Source: Fidelibacterota bacterium | GTDB lineage: Bacteria > Fidelibacterota > Marinisomatia > Marinisomatales > UBA1611 | Reading direction: 5' to 3' | Assembly: GCA_015658495.1 (NCBI GenBank) | Contig: DQOT01000169.1 | Span: forward strand, 1 to 15,982 | DNA: 15,982 bases | Shown: in pieces, positions 6,906 through 13,845 of the stretch | Numbering within the stretch: position 1 is the stretch's first letter | Layout of the letters: each line of letters begins with the position of its first letter | The notes under the pieces: model-generated | The model's input: only the letters and a program-made list of their open reading frames with translations | What the model was told of the DNA's origin: nothing | Databases searched by the model: none | Translations under genes and position numbers: made by a program

Positions 6906-6964
6906 GTCATTCCGGATGAAAACCCGGCATCCAGTTTTAAAGTCGATGGATTCTGGAAAATAAC
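6906..6964. repeat. Imperfect palindromic element beginning GTCATTCC, copy B
   Basis: It starts GTCATTCCGGATGAAAACC and ends TGGATTCTGGAAAATAAC. The ends are approximate reverse complements of one another: the last 18 nt reversed read GTTATTTTCCAGAATCCA, against GTCATTCCGG...GCATCCA. The layout is like the element at 5776-5862, but shorter and diverged. Confidence 0.45.
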
Positions 6965-7028
6965 CTTTCAAAGGTTTTCCCTTTTGCAAGGTTCAGTGTA
7001 CACCGAATTGGTAATATTTGAAAGGTTT
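6962..7028. repeat. Inverted-repeat intergenic element, copy 2 (TTTCAAAGGTT ... TTTGAAAGGTT)
   Basis: The left end, AACCTTTCAAAGGTT (6962-6976), is itself a 7-bp palindrome around one base. The right end, TTTGAAAGGTT (7018-7028), repeats the same core. Copy 1 at 2275-2328 has the same order, with TTTCAAAGGTT at the left and CCTTTGAAAGGTT at the right. The spacers differ, which points to conserved ends rather than a duplicated block. Confidence 0.55.
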
Positions 7029-7083
7029 GGCTACTTTATTTGGCCCACCCCGACCAAACTGCCGGCTTGTGAAAATTCCAGAA

Positions 7084-7785
7084 TCACAAACTACTAGACT
7101 TTCCTTCCCGCTTCAGGGCTTTTAAAGCTTCTGTTTTACTCAAGGTACTCAAATCAGATTCATATGTTTTTACAAACCGGATAACAGCGGTTGCATCCAC
7201 ATAAGAATACTGTCTTAGTGCCCAGCCAATGGCTTTGCGGATAAAGAAGTCTGGCTCATCCATCCGTTTTTTACAATAATGAAAAAGCCGGTCCGAATCT
7301 GTTCTGTCCTTGAAATTTAATTGATGTAAAATAGCAGTGCGGCGAATCCACATATTCTCATGATCTATCCATTCATCCATGATTGTAGCCGTTTCCGGAT
7401 AATCAAAAAACACCACTCCTGCAAAATGGCCGGCAATGGCATCCACTGTATCCCACCAGGATTTTGTCGTTACCCATTTTTGGATAAAGGGAATAGATGC
7501 CGGTGTAAAATATTTTTTATTCCGTTTTCCTAAATCAAGACCAACATATTGATATTCCCTTTCGTCCAATTTCCACAACACTGAAATAATGGACTGAAGT
7601 TCAAGTTCGGATTGGATTGATTGCCCTCGCCACCATTCCCGCTGGAGTTCCCGTCTCAAGGTACTTTTGATCCCAAAAAAAGGAAAATGACCTTTCATAT
7701 ACTGTGCCATACGTACGGCATTTTCTGAATGGGCGTTTTCTCTAAATAGGTGCGTTAGGTCTTTAATTTGATAATCTGACATCAT
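7084..7785 (-). CDS. AlkD-family DNA alkylation repair protein (3-methyladenine/7-methylguanine glycosylase)
   Basis: This 233-residue all-helical, HEAT-like-repeat protein is the usual length for AlkD. Conserved signatures are KGHFPFFGIKST at 31-42, SWWDTVDAIA at 109-118 and FFIRKAIGWALRQYS at 180-194. W111, D115 and W188 appear to match the W109, D113 and W187 DNA-backbone and catalytic residues described for Bacillus AlkD. The expected role is excision of positively charged alkylated bases, starting base-excision repair in the cytoplasm. Two adjacent ATG codons (7785 and 7782) could each start it, and neither has a strong ribosome-binding site. It is divergent from the SulP transporter gene 64 nt away. 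The family call is firm, but the exact lesion preference is inferred. Confidence 0.92.
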   Translation of the reverse strand: MMSDYQIKDLTHLFRENAHSENAVRMAQYMKGHFPFFGIKSTLRRELQREWWRGQSIQSELELQSIISVLWKLDEREYQYVGLDLGKRNKKYFTPASIPFIQKWVTTKSWWDTVDAIAGHFAGVVFFDYPETATIMDEWIDHENMWIRRTAILHQLNFKDRTDSDRLFHYCKKRMDEPDFFIRKAIGWALRQYSYVDATAVIRFVKTYESDLSTLSKTEALKALKREGKSSSL

Positions 7786-8071
7786 GATAATTATGATCCA
7801 AAGAAAATAAAAAGTCCACTATATTCCGGTTTGTCTATACGGCTAAGGAATGACCGAAAACTACAAAGAAAATTTACTGCCAAGTTTCATCGCAGGCACA
7901 ATCAATGGTATTATTTTTATTGTGTCCGCCATGTCTTTGGCGGCCCTGATCTTCACAGGACCATTGGCGGCTTACTTGCCCCAGGGGATCGGTCTTTTGC
8001 TAGTGGGCTCAGTCATTTTCGCCCTTTTTTCTGCCTTTACCGCAACCTATCCATTGATACTGATCGCACCC

Positions 8072-8074
8072 TAG
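8072..8074 (+). other. In-frame TAG at codon 75 of the SulP gene
   Basis: The frame from 7850 reads ...LILIAP-TAG-DIPIAIL.... SulP relatives have a Gln here (APQD[IV]P), so a single C-to-T change of CAG is the simplest origin. None of the eleven other stop codons that I could read in this window is TAG. Confidence 0.8.
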
Positions 8075-8167
8075 GACATCCCTATCGCCATTCTTGCTTT
8101 GATGGCCATTACAATCAGCACAGGAATCGGGGAACAACTTTCCGCAGAGAGGATGTTTATCAATTTA

Positions 8168-8172
8168 TTTTT
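8168..8172 (+). other. Probable frameshift site in a T run of the SulP gene
   Basis: The run is five T (A-TTTTT-G). Adding one T makes the 7850 frame read MFINLFFVAIGV and joins it to the downstream transporter frame. The simplest event is loss of one T from a six-T run, by mutation or by sequencing or assembly error. Confidence 0.75.
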
Positions 8173-10042
8173 GTCGCCATTGGTGTCACGTCTATTTTAG
8201 TAGGGGTCTTCTTTTGGATCTTGGGCCGCTTCCGATTAGGGAAACTGGTCCGGTTTATTCCCTTTCCGGTGGTGGGCGGATTCATGGCTGGGACGGGTTG
8301 GCTCATTGTCAAATTTTCCTTCACCATGATGACAGACATGGATCTGACCTTAGCCAACGCCTTTACGTTCCTTAATTCGGATGTATTAATCCAGTGGGTT
8401 CCGGGCTTGGTATTTGCCGTTGTGCTTTTACTGGCGAGCCGACGGATCAGTCATTATTTATTAACGCCGGGAATCCTAACAGGAAGCATTCTTTTGTTCT
8501 ATGGCATCACTTCTTCCCAGGGATTGTCCTTCAGCGATCTGGAATCCGGCGGGTATTTGTTGGGCCCATTCCCCGAAGGTGGACTCTTCCCCGGTACGCC
8601 CTTGCCCTACATTTCAGAATTTCGCTGGGATTTGTTTTTAACCCATCTCCCAGCCATTGCCACCATGATGGTTTTGAATGCCATTTCCATTCTGTTTAAT
8701 TACAGTGGACTTGAGTTGATCGTCAAAGAAGATTTCGATCTGGATAAAGAATTGCGACTTACGGGTTATGGAAATATTCTGGCAGGACTGGCAGGAACCC
8801 CTCCCGGATATATCACCTTAAGTGAAACATCCATGGCCTACAATATTGGTGCCCGGACGCGATTATCCAATATCATTGTGGCGCTCCTTTGCGGTGTTAC
8901 CCTCGTTTTTGGTGCAAAAGTGATTTCCATTTTCCCCAAGGTGATCCTGGGTGGGTTGCTTCTGAACCTTGGATTGGATTTTTTAGTGGAATGGCTGGTG
9001 GATACATGGAAACGGCTTCAGAAAATGGATTATCTTGTGATTGTTCTCATTCTGGTTGTGATCGGGACTGTGGGATTTTTAGAAGGGATCGTGATTGGAC
9101 TTTTGATGTCCATTGCTTTGTTTGTGATCAAGTATTCAAAAGTGGAAGTGATCAAATACGAACTATCAGGAAAAACCTTCAGCAGCAATGTGGGCCGATC
9201 GGAATACATGAAGAAATTTCTGGAAGAAAAAGGAGATCAAATTTTTATCCTCCCGCTCCAGGGATTTGTTTTTTTCGGCACCGCCAACCAAATTCTTGAA
9301 CGAGTCCAGCGGCGGTTCGATTCAGACCCCGACATAGAATTGTCATATCTTGTTTTTGATTTTCGGCAAGTGACAGGCGTAGACTCTTCCGCTGTGAACA
9401 GTTTTAATAAACTGCAGATCATGGCAGAGAAAAATGAATTCCGGGTTTTGCTCTGTGGTATGAGTGCTGAAGTCCACGACCAGTTTGAAATTGAGAACCT
9501 CTTGTCGGAAGATTCCAATATTTTTAATGCTTTCAGTGATCTGGATCATGGACTGGAATGGTGTGAAGAGCATATCATTCAGAAATCTCTTGAACTGGAA
9601 GGGCATGCAAGCCAATCAATCCGCGAAGGATCCTTTAAGGACAGATTCCAACAAGTGGCCGACTTCTTTGAGTACCGGGAAGAAACGGAGGGAACTCGCA
9701 TCATTGAGCAGGGGCAAGACCCCGGCGGGATTTATTTCATTGATGTGGGGCAAATTTCTGTTTTCCTGGACACGGGAGGCGGGAATGAGATCCGGTTAAA
9801 AACCATGGGCGAAGGAACCGTTGTGGGAGAAGTGAGCCTTTATCTCGGCTCAAAAGCATCTGCCTCTGTGGTGACAGACGAACCATGCCAGATCTATTAT
9901 TTATCCAAGGGAAAATTCAACCAACTGAACCAGGATGCACCCGAAAAAGCCAGTGAGCTCCATACCTATGTTGTGAAACTGTTGAGTGACAGGTTAGCGG
10001 AATCCAATGCCACCATTCGCGCCTTGATGCGCTAATATTAGA

Positions 10043-10597
10043 TCAGGCTTGCCCGCCAATACCCATGGATGGACCGAGATCCATGCCAAGTGATCCTGCA
10101 GCTTGCTGCCACATTTGATCCGGGCTTACATTAAATATAAAATCGGCTGTTGTGTTTTGCATGAGCCAATCACCGTTCTCGATCTCTCGTTCTAATTGAC
10201 CCTGTGACCACCCTGAATGACCTAGCATTAATTTGAATGGGATGTCCGGTTTATGCTGGAGTTCCTTTAAAACATGCTGCTGACTCGTCATGGAAATATG
10301 GTCAGAGATATTGATTGTTCCTTCAGATTCATAGCTTGCATCGTGAAGGACAATCCCCCGCTCCAAAAGGACAGGACCGCCGAAAAAAATATCATTCACC
10401 AAAGAGTTAATGGCATCATCGCCAATATAGAGCTTTTCAAAAAGTTCCCTAAGATCAGGTTCCTTGAATTGCTTATTGATGATCATGCCCATGGCGCCAT
10501 CTTTGTTATGCTCGCAGACATAGATCACAGATTTTGAAAAATAAAGATCTGCCATGTGGGGCATGGAGATAAGGATTTGGTTTTTTAAAGAACCCAT
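10043..10597 (-). CDS. YqgE/AlgH family protein (UPF0301/DUF179)
   Basis: This 184-residue protein is the normal length for the family. It shows the signatures LISMPHMADLYFSKSVIYVCEH (9-30), GAMGMIINK (34-42), FFGGPV (71-76) and LGHSGWSQGQLEREI (125-139) followed by NGDW (141-144). The family is widespread and cytoplasmic. Its first member was named AlgH for an effect on alginate regulation in Pseudomonas, but its molecular activity is not established, so no reaction is assigned here. The start at 10597 gives the usual MGSLKNQILIS opening; only a weak TTTGAG precedes it. Its stop lies 7 nt from the stop of the convergent SulP gene, with no terminator between them. A standard gene symbol is withheld because both names are used for this family. 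Confidence 0.93.
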   Translation of the reverse strand: MGSLKNQILISMPHMADLYFSKSVIYVCEHNKDGAMGMIINKQFKEPDLRELFEKLYIGDDAINSLVNDIFFGGPVLLERGIVLHDASYESEGTINISDHISMTSQQHVLKELQHKPDIPFKLMLGHSGWSQGQLEREIENGDWLMQNTTADFIFNVSPDQMWQQAAGSLGMDLGPSMGIGGQA

Positions 10598-11001
10598 GGC
10601 TCAAAGTACTTATTTTGAAATTCTGTGTCAAGTGATTCAAATGTATTAAAGTCCGCCACGACCATGCCTTCATTACATTACGGCAGACAGGCGGATAAAT
10701 GTTAAAGTGTAAAATATGATTAAGTGGGAATGTGTTTTAGTGATATTGTGTTTTACGAACCAAAACCATTTTTCTGGTAATAAGTAAAACGTAAATATGT
10801 AATTACGTATTACGTTTTACATAATTATTTTCCTATCATACTCTCGATCTAAAATCAAATCCATTTTTATACCAGTCTTCCCAGATGTCTCACTTATAAA
10901 AACCCATGGAAAAAAAGTAAATCGTCTTTGGGGCAATGAATCAAAAGTCTGTAAATTCCGGGATGTTCAAAATCGCCACGATTTTTAGGGTGTAAACCGC
11001 C
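10598..11001. other. Intergenic region upstream of yqgE/algH and uvrA
   Basis: A 404-nt AT-rich gap between divergent genes, so promoters for both should lie here. It contains a weak inverted repeat, TCCGCC (10652-10657) with GGCGGA (10690-10695), enclosing CGGCAGACAGG, and the 37-nt palindrome listed separately. A related GTTTTACG lies at about 10749-10756. An AGGG at 10987-10990, 11 nt before the uvrA ATG, is a poorly spaced ribosome-binding site. No LexA-type CTG-N10-CAG box was noticed. No gene is supported. Confidence 0.5.
10784..10820. promoter_or_regulatory. 37-nt palindrome, possible operator upstream of uvrA
   Basis: GTAAAACGTAA (10784-10794) and its exact complement TTACGTTTTAC (10810-10820) flank 15 nt that contain a smaller palindrome, GTAATTAC. 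It lies about 180 nt upstream of uvrA in the divergent intergenic region. Perfect 11-bp arms with AT-rich content suit a dimeric regulator site or a dispersed repeat. No regulator is identified. Confidence 0.45.
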
Positions 11002-13845
11002 ATGCCAAATCCCACAGATAAGATCATTGTCAAAGGTGCGCGCCAGCATAATCTCAAAGATATTAATGTAGAGATTCCCCGGGATAAACTGGTGGTCATT
11101 ACCGGTTTGTCCGGCTCGGGGAAATCCTCTCTCGCATTCGACACGATCTATGCAGAAGGCCAGCGGCGGTATGTGGAATCGCTTTCATCCTATGCCAGAC
11201 AATTTTTAGGCATCATGGAAAAACCGGATATGGATGCCATTGAAGGATTGTCCCCAGCCATTTCCATTGAACAAAAAGCCACTGCGCGAAATCCAAGATC
11301 CACAGTTGGAACAGTAACAGAGATTCATGATTACCTGCGCTTGCTTTATGCTCATATCGGGAAGCCCCATTGTTGGAAATGCGGAAAACCGATACAAAAA
11401 CAGACAGTCCAACAAATCGTGGATACGGTGAGAAAATTCAAATCAGGAACTAAAATGCACATCTTGGCGCCCCTCATCCGCGGACGTAAAGGTGAGCATA
11501 AAGGCGTCATTGATGAGATCCGGAAAGAAGGTTTCCTGCGTGTTCGGGTAGATGGGGAAGTGATGACCGTGGATGACAAGATCATCCTGAATAAGAATAA
11601 AAAACACACCATCGAAGTGGTAGTGGACCGGCTTATCATGAAAGATAGCATAAATGAACGTTTGACCGAATCCATTGAACTGGCATTGAAGATCGGCAGC
11701 GGCCTTATTGTGGTGAATGAACTGCCAAACAAGGAGCATTTATTTTCTGAACATTTCGCCTGCCCGGATTGTGAGGTCTCCATGGAAGAAATGGTGCCGC
11801 GGATGTTTTCATTTAATTCGCCTTATGGCGCCTGCCCCAAATGTGATGGATTGGGATCTCATATGGAAGTGGATCCAAATCTCATTGTACCGGATAAATC
11901 CAAAAGCCTCATTCAAGGTGCCATAGCACCGTTGGGAGAACAGCCCCGCGGGAACTGGTACGGAAGCATTTTAAAAAGTCTTTCCCGCCATTTTAATTTC
12001 AATTTTACAACGCCATGGATTAGGATGGATCCGAATGTGCGGCAGGTGCTTCTTTATGGAACCGGTGATCAGAAATTCAAAATGCAATACAGTTCCCAGC
12101 GATGGAGCGGAACCTATACCGGCGGCTGGGAAGGTGCGATTCCTAATTTGATGCGCCGATACACCCAGACCAAATCATCAGGCATTCGGGAATGGATCGA
12201 GCAATTTATGAGTATGCGTCCCTGTTCTGATTGCGGGGGTGCAAGACTCAGGAAAGAAACACTTGGCGTCATCATTAACAAAAAAAATATCGGTCATGTG
12301 TCTTCCATGTCCATCCAGGATTTAAGTGACTTTTTTCAAAAAGTGGATCTAACCAAAATGGAACATGATATCGCAGATCAGATCCTGAAAGAGATTCGCC
12401 AGCGATTGAGTTTTTTGGTGAATGTGGGTTTGAGTTATCTCACGCTGGATCGCTCCGCCACCACTTTATCCGGCGGAGAAGCACAACGAATTCGACTCGC
12501 AACACAAATCGGCTCTCAATTGATGGGCGTCCTTTATATTTTGGACGAGCCATCCATCGGTCTCCATCCACGGGATAATAATCGTCTCCTGGATACGCTG
12601 AAATCACTTCGGGATATTGGGAATTCCATTTTGGTTGTAGAGCACGACAAGGAAACAATTGAAGCGGCGGATTATGTCATCGATTTGGGTCCCGGCGCCG
12701 GAAAGTATGGTGGAAAAATCATCTTTGCGGGTACGCCAGAACAATTATTGCAATCAAAAAAGTCTCTTACAGGAAAATATCTTTCCGGAAAAAAGAAGAT
12801 TCGGATTCCCAAGATTCGACGAAATGGAGCCACAAATCAATTATCCCTGAAAGGTGCAACCGGCAACAATCTGAAAGCCATTGATGTGGATTTCCCCCTG
12901 GGAAGGTTTATCGCAGTCACCGGCGTGTCCGGCAGTGGAAAAAGTTCCCTGGTGAATGAGACCCTATTCCCTGCATTAACGAAAGAATTGACCAAAGCGC
13001 GCGCCTATCCGTTGGGCTATGATTCCATTGCCGGTGCAAAGTTTCTGGACAAGGTGGTGGACATCGACCAAAAGCCCATCGGTCGCACACCGAGATCCAA
13101 TCCGGCCACCTACACCGGTGTTTTTACACACATACGGGATCTGTTTGCCAAACTTCCGGAATCCAGAATTCGGGGCTATAAACCGGGCCGCTTTTCGTTT
13201 AACGTGAAAGGTGGTCGCTGTGAATCCTGCAAAGGAGACGGCATTATTAAGATTGAAATGAATTTTCTCCCGGATGTGTATGTAACCTGTGAAGTATGCT
13301 ATGGCAAACGGTACAACCGGGAAACATTGGAAGTGAAATATCGCGGAAAATCCATCGCCGAAGTGTTGGATATGCCTGTGTCGGAAGCGTTGGCGTTTTT
13401 CAAAAATATTCCATCCATCCAAAAAAAACTCCATACACTGAATGATGTGGGGCTGGGTTATATCCACTTGGGACAGCAAGCCACAACACTTTCTGGTGGG
13501 GAAGCCCAGCGAGTAAAACTGGCCACCGAACTCTCCAAAGTGTCCGCTGCAAAAACACTCTACATTTTAGACGAGCCCACCACGGGACTCCATTTCGAGG
13601 ATATCCGGATGCTCCTGCATGTACTCCAGCGCTTGGTGGACCGGGGAAATACGGTCTTGGTCATCGAACATAATCTGGATGTGATCAAGACCGCTGACTG
13701 GATCATTGATCTGGGACCGGAAGGCGGCGATGGCGGCGGAACTGTCTTGGCTACTGGAACTCCGGAAGAGATTGCTGCGGTTAAAACATCTTATACGGGA
13801 TCATTTTTAAGAAATATTTTAGGCAAAAAGGAAATCGCCGCATGA
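11002..13845 (+). CDS. uvrA: Excinuclease ABC subunit A
   Basis: This 947-residue protein is full length for UvrA. It has the tandem ABC ATPase layout: Walker A GLSGSGKS (35-42) and GVSGSGKS (641-648), ABC signatures LSGGEAQ (489-495 and 830-836), and Walker B-type YILDEP after each. Three zinc-binding regions are seen: CWKC (124-127), CPDC/CPKC near 254-280, and C740-x2-C743 with C763-x2-C766 ([10 protein letters not shown] ... CEVC). The early motif [16 protein letters not shown] (56-70) is highly diagnostic. UvrA dimerises, loads UvrB at bulky DNA lesions and starts nucleotide-excision repair. The start at 11002 gives the usual opening before [12 protein letters not shown]. The stop overlaps the ATG of the transketolase-like gene by 4 nt. 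No SOS box is evident. It is not next to uvrB or uvrC. Confidence 0.98.
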   Translation: MPNPTDKIIVKGARQHNLKDINVEIPRDKLVVITGLSGSGKSSLAFDTIYAEGQRRYVESLSSYARQFLGIMEKPDMDAIEGLSPAISIEQKATARNPRSTVGTVTEIHDYLRLLYAHIGKPHCWKCGKPIQKQTVQQIVDTVRKFKSGTKMHILAPLIRGRKGEHKGVIDEIRKEGFLRVRVDGEVMTVDDKIILNKNKKHTIEVVVDRLIMKDSINERLTESIELALKIGSGLIVVNELPNKEHLFSEHFACPDCEVSMEEMVPRMFSFNSPYGACPKCDGLGSHMEVDPNLIVPDKSKSLIQGAIAPLGEQPRGNWYGSILKSLSRHFNFNFTTPWIRMDPNVRQVLLYGTGDQKFKMQYSSQRWSGTYTGGWEGAIPNLMRRYTQTKSSGIREWIEQFMSMRPCSDCGGARLRKETLGVIINKKNIGHVSSMSIQDLSDFFQKVDLTKMEHDIADQILKEIRQRLSFLVNVGLSYLTLDRSATTLSGGEAQRIRLATQIGSQLMGVLYILDEPSIGLHPRDNNRLLDTLKSLRDIGNSILVVEHDKETIEAADYVIDLGPGAGKYGGKIIFAGTPEQLLQSKKSLTGKYLSGKKKIRIPKIRRNGATNQLSLKGATGNNLKAIDVDFPLGRFIAVTGVSGSGKSSLVNETLFPALTKELTKARAYPLGYDSIAGAKFLDKVVDIDQKPIGRTPRSNPATYTGVFTHIRDLFAKLPESRIRGYKPGRFSFNVKGGRCESCKGDGIIKIEMNFLPDVYVTCEVCYGKRYNRETLEVKYRGKSIAEVLDMPVSEALAFFKNIPSIQKKLHTLNDVGLGYIHLGQQATTLSGGEAQRVKLATELSKVSAAKTLYILDEPTTGLHFEDIRMLLHVLQRLVDRGNTVLVIEHNLDVIKTADWIIDLGPEGGDGGGTVLATGTPEEIAAVKTSYTGSFLRNILGKKEIAA

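Larger units (their letters stand above)
6830..7083. other. Intergenic region between the alkylation-repair and PDZ genes
   Basis: This 254-nt gap contains the AAGGA ribosome-binding site of the PDZ gene, a 12-bp perfect palindrome TTCCAATTGGAA at 6880-6891 and two inverted-repeat elements listed separately. Both flanking genes are on the minus strand, so the end of the upstream transcript and the promoter of the PDZ gene should both fall here. No protein-coding signal was found. Confidence 0.5.
7850..10035 (+). pseudogene. SulP-type anion transporter with STAS and cyclic-nucleotide-binding domains, interrupted by an amber codon and a frameshift
   Basis: The reading frame from ATG 7850 gives a good SulP N-terminus (MTENYKENLLPSFIAGTIN, then membrane helices) but meets TAG at codon 75. 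After it, the same frame continues with DIPIAILALMAITIST, the expected SulP sequence, until about 8168. There homology moves to another frame: VAIGVTSILVGVFF, then LVRFIPFPVVGGFMAGTGW. That frame stays open to the TAA at 10033-10035. The rest contains further membrane segments, a STAS domain (about 9200-9560, with FDFRQVTGVDSSAVNSF) and a C-terminal cNMP-binding-like domain (about 9640-10000, GEVSLYLGSKASASVV). The conserved Arg of the cyclic-nucleotide phosphate-binding cassette appears replaced by Ala. The intact product would be a nucleotide-regulated sulfate, bicarbonate or similar anion transporter. A 734-codon open frame from 7831 exists only because the wrong frame lacks stops; its first ~110 residues are not transporter-like. 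Confidence 0.85.

Noticed and set aside
7831..8170. N-terminal ~110 codons of the long open frame beginning at 7831
   Set aside because: The translation is rich in Arg, His and Phe and unlike a transporter, while the frame from 7850 gives hydrophobic SulP helices over the same bases. It is an out-of-frame shadow that happens to lack stops.
8162..8173. Programmed -1 ribosomal frameshift at the T run
   Set aside because: The codons AAT TTA TTT TTG do not form a standard X XXY YYZ slippery site, no downstream stimulatory hairpin was recognised, and the upstream TAG would still block translation. A missing T is simpler.
10834..10839. TATCAT as a -10 promoter box downstream of the palindrome
   Set aside because: No acceptable -35 box lies 16-18 nt upstream; TTTACA is only 12 nt away and TTACGT is a poor match.
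12976..13479. 167-codon minus-strand open frame inside uvrA
   Set aside because: The uvrA frame here contains Walker A-adjacent and zinc-finger sequence; the antisense frame has no recognisable domain.
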